NCBI RefSeq assembly: GCF_016598595.1
Contig: NZ_CP066786.1
Coordinates: forward strand, 891,501-955,500
Length of the DNA stretch: 64,000 bases
Reading direction: 5' to 3'
Source: Martelella lutilitoris
GTDB lineage: Bacteria > Pseudomonadota > Alphaproteobacteria > Rhizobiales > Rhizobiaceae
The translations under genes were made by a program, and so were the position numbers. Within the stretch, counting starts at the first letter, position 1. Each line of letters starts with the position of its first letter. A model generated the notes under the pieces. It made no database searches. It was not told the origin of the DNA and worked only from the letters and a program-made list of their open reading frames with translations. Of this stretch, positions 8,934-17,488 are shown piece after piece.

Positions 8934-9932
8934 TCAGCTGTCCTTTTCGAGATAGACCGTCTGCGAGGGGAAGGCGAAGTCAGCGCCGTGGGCATGAACG
9001 ATGTCGACGATTTTCAGGTAAACATCCTGCTGGATCGCCAGCCACTCGGCCCAGCGGGTCGTCTTGGTGAAGCAGTAGACCATGATGTTCAGTGAGGAAT
9101 CGGCGAAGTCGTTGAAATAGACAAGAAGCGTCTGGTTCAGATCGATATGCTCGCTTTGATGCAGCATGGCGCGGATATCGGCGACGACGGCGGCAATCTT
9201 GTCGGCATCCTCGTAGCGAAGGCCAATCGTGGTATCGATGCGCCTGTTGCGCATCTGGCCGGGGTTTTCGACGCTGATCGAGGAAAACACGGAGTTCGGC
9301 ACGAAAAGCGGGCGCTTGTCGAAAGTGGTGATCCTGGTCATGCGCCAGCCTATCTCCTCCACCGTGCCTTCGATGTCGCGGTCTGGCGAGCGTATCCAGT
9401 CACCCAGCCGGAACGGCCTGTCGAAATAGAGCATCACGCCCGAGAACATGTTGCTCAGGACATCCCGCCCGGCAATGCCGATGGCGATGCCGCCGAAGCC
9501 GCCGAAGGCCATCAGGCCGGAGAGGCTCAGGCCCAGATGCTCGCCGAACAGCAGCAGCAGCAACAGGACGATTGCCATTTTGAGAATACGGGCGATGCTC
9601 GTGGCGGAGGTCTTGTCGCTTCCCTTCGTCACCTGATCGGCGGTCAGGCGGTTGATCAATCGGAAGGACTGCTGCATGGCCGTCAGGCCGATCGCCACCA
9701 GCGTGATATCGTCGATGATGTCCGGCTTGATTGCGGTGAACTTCTCCGCCGCCGCGATCTGGTCGATCGTCCTGTTGAGGAGCAGCAGAAAGCCCGTGAT
9801 CGCGGCGAACAGGAGGGCGTGAAGGGAGATGCTGTGGGACCAGGCCTCTCTTTTGCGCATTCCAAGGCTACAGGCCAGTGCGACAGCGAGAAGGGCGCCC
9901 AGAAGCCCTGCATTTATCCAGTAGACGGTCAT
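8934..9932 (-). CDS. Small-conductance mechanosensitive channel, MscS family
   Basis: Inner-membrane tension-gated channel or related osmotic safety valve. The 332-aa protein has about five N-terminal hydrophobic segments, the pore-lining glycine/alanine helix GLMAFGGFGGIAIGIAGRDVLSN, then the beta domain (FDRPFRLGDWIRS, TFDKRPLFVPNSVFS). Architecture is that of the medium-sized YnaI/YbdG-like members rather than minimal MscS. Its stop is 13 bases from the permease gene running the other way, so the two converge without a visible terminator. No functional link to nickel or urea is apparent. Confidence 0.9.
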   Translation of the reverse strand: MTVYWINAGLLGALLAVALACSLGMRKREAWSHSISLHALLFAAITGFLLLLNRTIDQIAAAEKFTAIKPDIIDDITLVAIGLTAMQQSFRLINRLTADQVTKGSDKTSATSIARILKMAIVLLLLLLFGEHLGLSLSGLMAFGGFGGIAIGIAGRDVLSNMFSGVMLYFDRPFRLGDWIRSPDRDIEGTVEEIGWRMTRITTFDKRPLFVPNSVFSSISVENPGQMRNRRIDTTIGLRYEDADKIAAVVADIRAMLHQSEHIDLNQTLLVYFNDFADSSLNIMVYCFTKTTRWAEWLAIQQDVYLKIVDIVHAHGADFAFPSQTVYLEKDS

Positions 9933-10346
9933 AGGTTTTCAGTCCTCTGAGAACAACGGGAATGTAGCACGGCATTGACCGCCGATGGCAAGGCGGAGAA
10001 AGGGCGGGAGTTTGACATTGCGGTCGATGAGCGAAGGCCGGCCATTCGATCAGAGCGGGGATTCATCGATGGTCTCGGTTTCGGGTTCCGCGCCTGCCGG
10101 GAATGCCGCCTTTGACGAGGTCGGTGAGGCCGCATCCCGACGCGTGTCGCATGGGAGCCCTGCGGGGTACAGGGAGGGCGTTCCGGCTTTTCCGTCTAGT
10201 GGCTGCCGTGCTTTTTGAAAACCGTCAGGGTTGACAGTTGGCAGAGGCGCGGAGGCCGGGCTAGAACGCAAGAGTATGATATTCTTTCATTGATATCATA
10301 CTTCTTCATGATAGCGTATGCGCCAATGAGCGGTCGAAGAGGAGCA
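9933..10346. other. Gene-free control region of the nickel operon
   Basis: This 414-bp stretch between the divergent mscS and nikA genes holds no convincing gene. Reading frames that cross it lack start signals and overlap the NikR-type operator. A TTGACA at 10231-10236 has no well-spaced -10 partner; TATGAT at 10275-10280, inside the operator, is a better -10 candidate. I looked for a cobalamin riboswitch, often found at Ni/Co transporters, and did not recognise its conserved box. Confidence 0.5.
10274..10301. promoter_or_regulatory. NikR operator
   Basis: The 28-bp palindrome is GTATGA, sixteen bases, TCATAC. Half-sites and spacing are identical to the operator bound by E. coli NikR, the nickel-responsive ribbon-helix-helix repressor. 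It lies 46 bases before the nikA ATG and contains a TATGAT that could serve as the -10 element, so nickel-loaded NikR would block initiation. No nikR gene is inside the window; it must be elsewhere. Confidence 0.9.
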
Positions 10347-11927
10347 ATGATGATCGGTAAGACCACCGCAAGGCTTGCAGCGACAGCGGTAGCCGCCGTG
10401 TCGATGTTCTCCGCCGGCGCACCGGCATCCGCCAAGCCGGAACTGATCCTTGCCATCGGCGGAGAGCCGGACAATGGCTATGATCCCCTGCTCGGGTGGG
10501 GCCGCTACGGTCATCCGCTGTTCCAGTCTACCCTCCTGAAACGCGACGCCGGTCTCAACACCGTGCCGGACCTCGCCACCGAATGGGCGCTTTCCGACGA
10601 CCGCAAGGTGTGGACGATCAAACTGCGCCCCGATGTCTTCTTTTCCGATGGAACGCCGCTGACGGCGGAAGATGTCGCCTTCACCTTCAACGAGGCGGCA
10701 ACCGCGGGCGGCACGCTGGATCTGACGGTGATGGACAGGGCCGAAGCCGTCAATGACAGCACGGTGAAAATCTATCTCGAACGCCCCTGGGTTACATTTT
10801 CGGAAAATTTCTATTCGCTCGGTATCGTGCCGTCGCAGGAATATGGTCCTGGTTATGCCCGCCGGCCGGTCGGTTCCGGCCCCTACAGGCTGGTTTCGTG
10901 GACGGAGGGAGAGCAGCTCATCGTCGAGGCCAACAGCGCATATTACGGCAGGAGGCCGGCATTCGACCGCCTGACCTTCGTTTTCTCCGGGGAGGATACC
11001 AGTCTCGCGGCCACGCGGACCGGTGATGTCGACATGGTTTCCGTGCCTGCCTTGATGGCGGATGACAGCATTCAGGGCTTTGACAAGATCGTCGTACCGT
11101 CCGTCGACAATCGCGGTCTGTCTTTTCCGATCCCCCAACCGGGCGAGGTGAATGCCGAGGGGCAGCCTGTCGGCAATGCGGTCACCTCCGATCTCGCCAT
11201 CCGCCGCGCCATCAATCTCGGCGTGGATCGTGAGCAGCTCGTCGACGTTGCGCTGAATGGCTACGGTCGTCCGGCCTATGGTCCGGCTGACGGGCTGCCC
11301 TGGTCGAACCCCGATGCGACCGTTGCTTATGATCCCGATGCCGCCCGCGCCATGCTGGATGATGCGGGATGGGTGCCCGGTGCGGACGGAATTCGGGTCC
11401 GCGACGGCGTTCGTGCCGCATTCGATGTCTATTTTCCGGCTTCGGACTCCGTGCGCCAGGCGCTTTCCATCGTGGTCAGCGAGCAATTGAAGGCGCTCGG
11501 CATCGCTGCACAGCCAAAGGGCGTGACATGGGAGCAGATCGGCCGGATCGATCATCAGCAACCCGTCATGTTCGGCTGGGGCAGTCACAGCCCCGTCGAG
11601 GTCTACAGCCTCTACAATTCCGCCTGGGGCGGCATTGATTTCTATAATCCCGGCTATTTTGCCGACAGCACCGTCGACGGTCACTTCAGCGACGCCCAGC
11701 ACGCCGAAAGCCTGGAGCAATCATATCCGCACTGGCAAGCCGCCGAGTGGGACGGGAAGACCGGGTTTTCCGCGCGCGGTCTGGCCGGGTGGGCCTGGCT
11801 CGTGAACCTCGATCACGTCTATTTCGTCAATGAATGCCTGAACGTCGGCGAGACCCAGATCGAGCCGCATGGCCATGGATGGCCGATCACGGCAATGATC
11901 GAGCAGTGGACCTGGACGTGTGACTGA
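10347..11927 (+). CDS. nikA: Nickel ABC transporter, periplasmic binding protein
   Basis: Family 5 (peptide/nickel) solute-binding protein. The NikR operator upstream and the urease island make nickel, possibly as a chelate, the likely substrate. The 526-aa product begins with a signal peptide ending ...APASA/KPE and has the family tracts LATEWALSDDRKVWTIKLRP and FFSDGTPLTAEDVAFTF. The C-terminal His-Gly-His-Gly motif could supply metal-ligating histidines, as proposed for NikZ/YntA-like proteins. ATG 10347 (or the next codon) follows AGAGGAGCA; a longer frame from 10215 is excluded because it runs through the operator. The stop overlaps the nikB start. Sequence is closer in style to NikZ/YntA than to E. 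coli NikA. Confidence 0.85.
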   Translation: MMIGKTTARLAATAVAAVSMFSAGAPASAKPELILAIGGEPDNGYDPLLGWGRYGHPLFQSTLLKRDAGLNTVPDLATEWALSDDRKVWTIKLRPDVFFSDGTPLTAEDVAFTFNEAATAGGTLDLTVMDRAEAVNDSTVKIYLERPWVTFSENFYSLGIVPSQEYGPGYARRPVGSGPYRLVSWTEGEQLIVEANSAYYGRRPAFDRLTFVFSGEDTSLAATRTGDVDMVSVPALMADDSIQGFDKIVVPSVDNRGLSFPIPQPGEVNAEGQPVGNAVTSDLAIRRAINLGVDREQLVDVALNGYGRPAYGPADGLPWSNPDATVAYDPDAARAMLDDAGWVPGADGIRVRDGVRAAFDVYFPASDSVRQALSIVVSEQLKALGIAAQPKGVTWEQIGRIDHQQPVMFGWGSHSPVEVYSLYNSAWGGIDFYNPGYFADSTVDGHFSDAQHAESLEQSYPHWQAAEWDGKTGFSARGLAGWAWLVNLDHVYFVNECLNVGETQIEPHGHGWPITAMIEQWTWTCD

Positions 11928-12939
11928 ACTCTCGCTGCATTCCGCCGCCATCATGCTGACGAAACGGCTGGGACGGCTCGCCGCCGTTCTGGTCATCGTC
12001 GCGGCGGCGGCGTTCACCCTTGCCAAGCTCTCTCCCATCGATCCGGTCAATGCCTATCTCGGGATCGACATCGCACGGGTCGGCCCGGAGCAGAGAGCGC
12101 TGATTGCCGCGCGCTGGGGGCTGGACCAGCCGCCGCTTGTGCAGTTCCTCCACTGGGCCGGAAACCTTCTTCAGGGCGATCTCGGTTACTCGATGATCTA
12201 CAACGCTCCCGTCGCCGAGGTGATCGCCAGCCGTTTCTGGGTATCGTTGCCGCTTGTCGGCCTGGCCTGGCTCTTTTCCGGCGCGCTTGGCTTTGCGCTG
12301 GGAGTCGTCGCCGGCGCCAGTTCGGGCACTCTGCTCGATCGCGCGATCAGGCTTTACGCCTATGTTCTGGCATCCGCCCCGACGTTCTGGATCGCGATAT
12401 TGCTGCTGATCATCTTTGCCGTCCAGCTTGGCTGGGCGCCGGTCTGCTGCGCGGGGCCTCTCGGCGTGGTGCCGGATGACGTCACCTTCGCCGACCGGCT
12501 GCGCCATCTTGCCCTGCCGCTTGCGGCGCTGACGCTTTTCGGCGTCGCCCAGATCGCGCTTCACACCCGCGCCAAAATCATCGAGATCCTGCAGCGCGAT
12601 GCGGCGCTTTACGCCCGTGCGCAAGGGGCCGGCAAATGGGACGTGGCCCTCAGGCACGGCGCCCGCAACGCGGCGCTGCCCGCCGTAACCATTCTTTTTG
12701 CCTCGCTCGGGGAACTGTTTGGCGGATCGATACTGGCGGAGCAGGTTTTTGCCTATCCGGGGCTGGGACAGGCCGTCGTTTCCGCGGGCATCAAGGGCGA
12801 TGTGCCGCTGCTTCTCGCCGTGACGCTTTTCCTCACGCTGTTTGTATCGGTCGGCAACATGATCGCCGACATGCTTTATCGGCTTGTGGACCCGCGGCTG
12901 CGCGACGAGGCCCTTTCGGCTGGAGGACAACATGGCTGA
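11920..12939 (+). CDS. nikB: Nickel ABC transporter permease (NikB/DppB type)
   Basis: First membrane subunit of the importer, 339 aa, with about six hydrophobic segments and the long periplasmic loop after helix 1 (SPIDPVNAYLGIDIARVGPEQ...) typical of the DppB class. The cytoplasmic coupling loop is recognisable as DAALYARAQGAGKWDVALRHGARNAALPAV. GTG 11920 overlaps the nikA stop by eight bases; ATG 11953 is an alternative start with no better ribosome site. It overlaps nikC by eight bases. Confidence 0.87.
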   Translation: MTELSLHSAAIMLTKRLGRLAAVLVIVAAAAFTLAKLSPIDPVNAYLGIDIARVGPEQRALIAARWGLDQPPLVQFLHWAGNLLQGDLGYSMIYNAPVAEVIASRFWVSLPLVGLAWLFSGALGFALGVVAGASSGTLLDRAIRLYAYVLASAPTFWIAILLLIIFAVQLGWAPVCCAGPLGVVPDDVTFADRLRHLALPLAALTLFGVAQIALHTRAKIIEILQRDAALYARAQGAGKWDVALRHGARNAALPAVTILFASLGELFGGSILAEQVFAYPGLGQAVVSAGIKGDVPLLLAVTLFLTLFVSVGNMIADMLYRLVDPRLRDEALSAGGQHG

Positions 12940-13798
12940 ACTCGAGCAGCAACAGACCATTGCCCCCCTGGTTCTGCCGCGGATGGGCAACAGGATCTGG
13001 ACCCTGGCTGCCGCCCTTTTCGGCTTCATGCTGATACTGCTGATACCGGTTGTGGCGGTGCTCACGGGGCCGGCGGGCGTGGCGACGGATTTTGCCGCAA
13101 GGCTTTCGCCGCCGGACTGGGCGCACTGGTTCGGAACCGACCAGATGGGACACGATCTCATGGCGCGCACGATCAAGGGGCTTCGGACGAGCCTATGGGT
13201 GGGGCTGCTTGCCTCATGCTGTTCCGTTGTCATCGCCACCGCTCTTGCCCTCGCGGCAACAACCGGCGGCCGGTGGGCGGATGCCGTCGTGTCGCTTCTG
13301 GTTGACGCGACGATCGGGCTTCCGCATCTCGTCCTGCTCATCCTGATATGCTTTGCGCTGGGCGGCGGCCCCGTTGCCGTGACGATTGCCGTGGCGCTCA
13401 CGCATTGGCCGCGCCTGACGCGCATCCTGCGTGCCGAAATTCTCCAGGTCAGGCAGGCCGATTATGTTGTCTCCGCGCGTCATTTCGGCAAATCGTGGGG
13501 GGAGATCACCTTCGGGCACATTCTGCCCCAGATCCTGCCGCAAATGCTGGTCGGACTGGTGCTCATGTTTCCACACGCCATTCTGCATGAGGCAAGCCTG
13601 ACCTTTCTGGGGTTCGGCCTCGACCCGACCCGGCCGGCCATCGGTGTGATGCTGTCCGATTCGATGCGCTATCTGACGGCAGGCAAATGGTGGCTTGGCC
13701 TGTTTCCGGGGTTGTGTCTGCTGTTGCTCGTGCTCAGCTTTGATGCTGTCGGCAATGGCATGCGTCTTGTTCTCGATCCCCGGACGGCCCAGACGTGA
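12932..13798 (+). CDS. nikC: Nickel ABC transporter permease (NikC/DppC type)
   Basis: Second membrane subunit, 288 aa, with an N-terminal tail, about six membrane helices, the periplasmic FGTDQMGHDLMARTIKG motif typical of DppC-class permeases, and the coupling helix ADYVVSARHFGKSWGEITFGHILPQ. ATG 12932 overlaps the end of nikB (ATGGCTGA), so the longer frame from 12884 is rejected. Its stop overlaps the GTG start of nikD by four bases. The chain of overlaps indicates a tightly coupled operon. Confidence 0.88.
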   Translation: MAELEQQQTIAPLVLPRMGNRIWTLAAALFGFMLILLIPVVAVLTGPAGVATDFAARLSPPDWAHWFGTDQMGHDLMARTIKGLRTSLWVGLLASCCSVVIATALALAATTGGRWADAVVSLLVDATIGLPHLVLLILICFALGGGPVAVTIAVALTHWPRLTRILRAEILQVRQADYVVSARHFGKSWGEITFGHILPQILPQMLVGLVLMFPHAILHEASLTFLGFGLDPTRPAIGVMLSDSMRYLTAGKWWLGLFPGLCLLLLVLSFDAVGNGMRLVLDPRTAQT

Positions 13799-14592
13799 CC
13801 CTACTTTCCTTCAACGACGTCGACGTGTCATTTCGCCGCTATTGCGGACTGCTGAAGGTCCGCGAAATGCCGGTTCTCAGCCGTATCGGCTTTTCGGTGA
13901 AGCGCGGTGAGGTGGTCGCGCTGATCGGCGCTTCCGGCGGCGGCAAGAGCCTCATTGCCCATGCGCTGTTCGGCATTTTGCCGCCCAACGCACAGGTCAG
14001 GGGCGCTATCCATTTTGACGGGCAGCGTGTTGATGATGGCAGCCGGCCGGCGCTGCTCGGGCGGCGCATGGCACTGGTTCCGCAATCCGTCAGCCATCTC
14101 GATCCCCTGGCGCGCTGCTTTCAGCAGCTGCGCTGGGCGGCGCGGCGCGCCGGGCTTGGCGCAAAGGATGACGCGCTTATGGCGGTGTTGGCGCAATTCG
14201 GGCTCGGGGCGGATGCGGCGCGCGCCTTTCCCCATCAGCTTTCCGGCGGCATGGCGCGGCGCATGCTGATGGCCATCGCAACGGTTGGCGACCCGGACCT
14301 GATTGTCGCCGACGAGCCGACCAGCGGTCTTGATGACGACAACGCCGCGCGTGTTCTTTCGAAGCTCAAAGACCTGGCCGAAAACGGAAAGGGCGTACTG
14401 CTGATCACGCATTCGCTGTCGGCCGCGCTTGCCTATGCCGACAGCGTCTGTCTTGTCCGTAACGGCATGGTGGAAGGCGAGGAGCGCGCCGACGCGTTTG
14501 AAAACAGCGGAAGGCTTCTGCGTACCGGTTATGCGCGCGCCCTCTGGCAGGCGCTGCCGCAAAACGACTTTCGGGTGGGCGACGATGCTTGA
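13795..14592 (+). CDS. nikD: Nickel ABC transporter ATPase NikD
   Basis: Cytoplasmic ATP-binding subunit, 265 aa. Walker A is GASGGGKSL, the signature is LSGGMARRM (NikD-like rather than LSGGQRQR), Walker B is LIVADEPTSGLDDD and the H-loop is LITHSLS. It starts at GTG 13795 within the stop of nikC and overlaps nikE by eight bases. With NikE it forms the heterodimeric motor of the importer. Confidence 0.87.
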   Translation: MTLLSFNDVDVSFRRYCGLLKVREMPVLSRIGFSVKRGEVVALIGASGGGKSLIAHALFGILPPNAQVRGAIHFDGQRVDDGSRPALLGRRMALVPQSVSHLDPLARCFQQLRWAARRAGLGAKDDALMAVLAQFGLGADAARAFPHQLSGGMARRMLMAIATVGDPDLIVADEPTSGLDDDNAARVLSKLKDLAENGKGVLLITHSLSAALAYADSVCLVRNGMVEGEERADAFENSGRLLRTGYARALWQALPQNDFRVGDDA

Positions 14593-15172
14593 GGCGAGGA
14601 ATATCCATTTTCGTTATCGCGCGCGGTCGCCGGTCCTGGACGGGATCGGTCTCGCCCTTCGTCCGGGCGAGGTCGTTGGCCTGACGGGTCCGTCCGGAGG
14701 GGGGAAATCGACGCTTGGCCGTATCCTGGCCGGCCATTACCGCCCGGCGTCGGGTCAGGTTCTCGTCGATGGCGCCGGGCACCCGCGGGGTTTCAACCCG
14801 GTCCAGTATCTGCATCAGTCGCCGGTCTTCGCCGTCAACCCGCGGTGGACGGTCGGAAAGGTTCTCGCGGAGGCCTGGCAGCCCGATGCGGAGCTGCGGC
14901 GGGCGTTCGGCGTTTCGCGCTCATGGCTTGATCGCTATCCCCACGAGATTTCGGGCGGCGAGCTGCAGCGCGTCGCCCTTTTGCGCGCCTTCGCCCCGCA
15001 AACCCGCTATCTGATCGCCGACGAGATTTCCGCGCAGCTCGATCCCCTGACCCAGGCACAGATATGGTCCGTCTTGCTCGAAGAGGCCGAGAGCCGTCGT
15101 CTTGGCGTCCTCGTCATCAGCCATGACATGCCGCTTCTCGACCGGATTGCAGAACGCGTCGTCACCATCTGA
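14585..15172 (+). CDS. nikE: Nickel ABC transporter ATPase NikE, short form
   Basis: Second ATPase subunit. From ATG 14585 the product is only 195 aa, against roughly 260 for E. coli NikE, yet it holds all core motifs: Walker A GPSGGGKST, signature ISGGELQRV, Walker B YLIADEIS (Ile-Ser replacing the usual Pro-Thr) and the H-loop VISHDM. It stops about 15 residues after the H-loop, so the C-terminal extension of OppF-type ATPases is missing. No frameshift remnant was recognised downstream, so it reads as a naturally compact subunit rather than a broken gene. Upstream starts are rejected because they lie inside nikD. Confidence 0.82.
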   Translation: MLEARNIHFRYRARSPVLDGIGLALRPGEVVGLTGPSGGGKSTLGRILAGHYRPASGQVLVDGAGHPRGFNPVQYLHQSPVFAVNPRWTVGKVLAEAWQPDAELRRAFGVSRSWLDRYPHEISGGELQRVALLRAFAPQTRYLIADEISAQLDPLTQAQIWSVLLEEAESRRLGVLVISHDMPLLDRIAERVVTI

Positions 15173-15267
15173 CGGCCATCCGTCGCCTGTGGCCGGCGCC
15201 GGCCGCAGCTATCTTCATGTTCCGCGGCTTTCCTGCCCCTTTCGCCGCCTTTCGGCCCGACCGGGAT

Positions 15268-16491
15268 CTAACTCCGTTTCGCCGCAAGCCAGGCGCTGGC
15301 ATCGGCGACCTCCATCGGCCTGCCGAAGAGATAGCCCTGACCGAGATGCACCCTGAGCCGAAGCAGCATGGCCCGCTCGGCTTCCGTTTCCACGCCTTCC
15401 GCGATCGTGGCGGCGCCGGTCTGCTCGGCGAAATGGACCATGCCTGCAACGAGCGCCTGCTTGGCCGGGTTCACGTCAATGTCGCGGATCAGCTCGATGT
15501 CAAGCTTCAGGATGTCGGGCTTCATGCGGAGGAGAGCGACGAGCCCGGAAAATCCGGCGCCGACGTCATCCACCGCCGTTCTGACGCCGAGCGCTTTCAG
15601 CCGGTCCAGTTCGAAGCCCAGCCGCTCGTGGTCCTCGACGATATCATGCTCTGTCACTTCCACCACCACCCGGCTCGGGTCGACGGCACGGATGATGTCG
15701 GAAAGCACGCCGGTCGCGATGGTTTCCGGCGAGGCGTTGACGCCGATCGTCACGTCTTGCGGAAGGTCGCTGAAAAGGGCGAGCGCCCTGGAGATCGAAA
15801 ACGATTCCAGTTCCACCCGACGTCCGATTGCGCCTGCTTCCTCATACCAGATGTTCGGCGGGCGGTACGGGTCTCCGGCAAAGCGCGACAGTGCCTCGAA
15901 CTTGATCGGCGCGCCGCTTTCAAGCGAAACGATCGGTTGCAGCACGATCCGCAGCGCGTCGCCTTTCAGCGCGCTGTCGATGCGGCTTGCGGCGGCGGCT
16001 GCTTCGCTTCGTCGGCGCAGCCCGGCATTGATCTGCCGGCTGGCGAGGTTGGCGAAGGTTTCCATGATCTTCAGATCGCGCTCGCCGAGCGTCGGATGGG
16101 GGGTCGAGCGCAGACAGCAGAACATGCCGAAGACCGACCCGTCCTCGCGGTGGACGGGAACGCTCAGGTGGCTGCCGATCGGAATGTTCGCGGTGATCGG
16201 CATGGATACGGCCAGCGGATGGTCCGCCGTATCGGCCATCACGCTTGGCAGGCGTCCATCGAGAATGTGCTGGCAATAGACTTCCTGCAGGCTGAGAACG
16301 GCGCCGGGGAAGGCAATCGCTTCGAAACCCGGGGCGCTGACGGCGCGAAACACGGAATTGCCGTCGATGATTTCCGACACATAGGCAACCTGCATGTCGA
16401 AATGGGTGCGCACGGTTTCGAGAATGAGATCGAGGGTATCTCCGTTGGCGGAAGGGCCGTCGAGTTCGAGTCTGAGGGGCAGGCGGCTCAT
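15268..16491 (-). CDS. GAF-EAL cyclic-di-GMP phosphodiesterase
   Basis: Cytoplasmic signalling protein of 407 aa: a GAF sensor domain (about residues 15-155) followed by an EAL domain (about 175-400). EAL residues are present: Glu199-Ala-Leu with Arg203 (FEALSRF), VNASP, EVTEHD, the Asp-Asp pair in DDVGAGFSG, Lys in ILKLD, EGVET and GQGYLFGRP. The DDFGTG loop reads DDVGAG, a modest deviation; the metal ligands are kept, so activity is plausible. No GGDEF domain and no membrane segment were seen. ATG 16491 starts MSRLPLRLELDG; the upstream frame to 17007 would overlap the TRAP genes. It faces nikE with a 95-base gap. Confidence 0.87.
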   Translation of the reverse strand: MSRLPLRLELDGPSANGDTLDLILETVRTHFDMQVAYVSEIIDGNSVFRAVSAPGFEAIAFPGAVLSLQEVYCQHILDGRLPSVMADTADHPLAVSMPITANIPIGSHLSVPVHREDGSVFGMFCCLRSTPHPTLGERDLKIMETFANLASRQINAGLRRRSEAAAAASRIDSALKGDALRIVLQPIVSLESGAPIKFEALSRFAGDPYRPPNIWYEEAGAIGRRVELESFSISRALALFSDLPQDVTIGVNASPETIATGVLSDIIRAVDPSRVVVEVTEHDIVEDHERLGFELDRLKALGVRTAVDDVGAGFSGLVALLRMKPDILKLDIELIRDIDVNPAKQALVAGMVHFAEQTGAATIAEGVETEAERAMLLRLRVHLGQGYLFGRPMEVADASAWLAAKRS

Positions 16492-16894
16492 CGTGGTTGG
16501 CCTTTTCGCTGGGGTGGCGACCGCGTCTCCTCCCGGCAGACCACGCTCTGGCTTCGTTGTTGCCGAACCGTATCCGGGGACGCGGGTCGAGATCCCTTGT
16601 CCGCTCATGTGCACCGGTTCCGCTTGGTGACAAGTATAGGCCCGCCGGAAGCTTCGTCCAGCACCAACTCTGGTAAAACAGTGGTGATCCGGCCTGTCGC
16701 CGCCCGCCGAACGGGCAGGTTCTCCCGGAGAAAAAAACGCCGGGATTGGCGGCATAAAGCCACAATCGCCGAATTCTGCATAAAATCCGTGCGGAGACGA
16801 TTGTGCTGGGCTAGACAGGGCCCCTGGGGTCTTCAGTCGGCGAGGACGCATTGCTGTCCTGCCGTTGGCCCGGACGACGGCGTGTGACGGGTGA
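16492..16894. other. Gene-free divergent region before the TRAP operon
   Basis: The 403 bases separate the EAL gene (minus) from the TRAP operon (plus). I see no gene. The one structured element is an exact 8-bp inverted repeat, CACAATCG at 16761-16768 and CGATTGTG at 16798-16805, about 90 bases before the first TRAP gene; it could be an operator, but no dedicated regulator gene is adjacent. Confidence 0.45.
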
Positions 16895-17488
16895 ATGATG
16901 ATTTTTCTGCTGGCCGCAGTTTCAATCTTTTCGCGGGTCAACGGCCCGCTGCTGGCGCTTGCTCGGTGGACGGGCGCTGCCCTCATGGGCCTGATGGTGA
17001 TCGTCATCCTGGTGCAGGTGTTCTTCCGTTACGTCCTGAACGACGCGCTTGCCTGGACGGAGGAACTCGCCCGTTTCCTGATGCTGTGGATGGTCAGCCT
17101 GATGGCGCCGACCGCCTTTCGGCACGGCGGCTTCATCAGCATCGACACGCTCAGGCGCTTCCTGCCGGACAGGCCGGCCGCGCTCCTCAATCTGGCCCTG
17201 CTGCTCGTGTCCGCCGTGGTTTTGTGGTGGGCCGTGACGATTGGCTGGAACGAGACGACCGGCATTGGCGGACGCTTCACCATGCCATCGCTGATGCTTC
17301 CGGCCGCGCTCGATCTTTCCGCATGGATGAAGGTGCCGCGCTCGTTCATGATGGCGTCGCTCGCAACCGGCGTCACCATGATGTTTTCCGTCAACGTCGA
17401 GCTCTTGCTGCGGCTTCTCGCAGACCTTTTCGGCGCGGGCGATCGGCTGAAGCCGCTTTCCCAGGCCGTCGGGCTGGAGAGCGAATGA
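16895..17488 (+). CDS. TRAP transporter small permease (DctQ family)
   Basis: Small membrane subunit of a tripartite ATP-independent periplasmic transporter, 197 aa with four main hydrophobic segments and the family tract FFRYVLNDALAWTEELARFLMLWMV near residues 43-67. It starts ATGATG at 16895 and overlaps the large permease gene by four bases (ATGA). The three TRAP genes are ordered Q-M-P. No catabolic enzyme lies in the operon, so the substrate (often a carboxylate or sugar acid) cannot be named. Confidence 0.9.
   Translation: MMIFLLAAVSIFSRVNGPLLALARWTGAALMGLMVIVILVQVFFRYVLNDALAWTEELARFLMLWMVSLMAPTAFRHGGFISIDTLRRFLPDRPAALLNLALLLVSAVVLWWAVTIGWNETTGIGGRFTMPSLMLPAALDLSAWMKVPRSFMMASLATGVTMMFSVNVELLLRLLADLFGAGDRLKPLSQAVGLESE

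Noticed and set aside
9950..10230. A cobalamin or Ni/Co riboswitch before nikA.
   Set aside because: I could not find the conserved B12-box or a NiCo four-way junction pattern; the NikR operator explains control.
10231..10236. TTGACA as the -35 box of the nikA promoter.
   Set aside because: No acceptable -10 element lies at 16-18 bases; the nearest candidates are at 24 or more.
10215..10346. An N-terminal extension of NikA.
   Set aside because: It would translate the NikR operator and place the signal peptide inside the protein; ATG 10347 has a good ribosome site.
15192..15210. GC palindrome after nikE as a terminator.
   Set aside because: GGCCGGCGCCGGCC has no loop and no T-run; it is a short self-complementary GC stretch.
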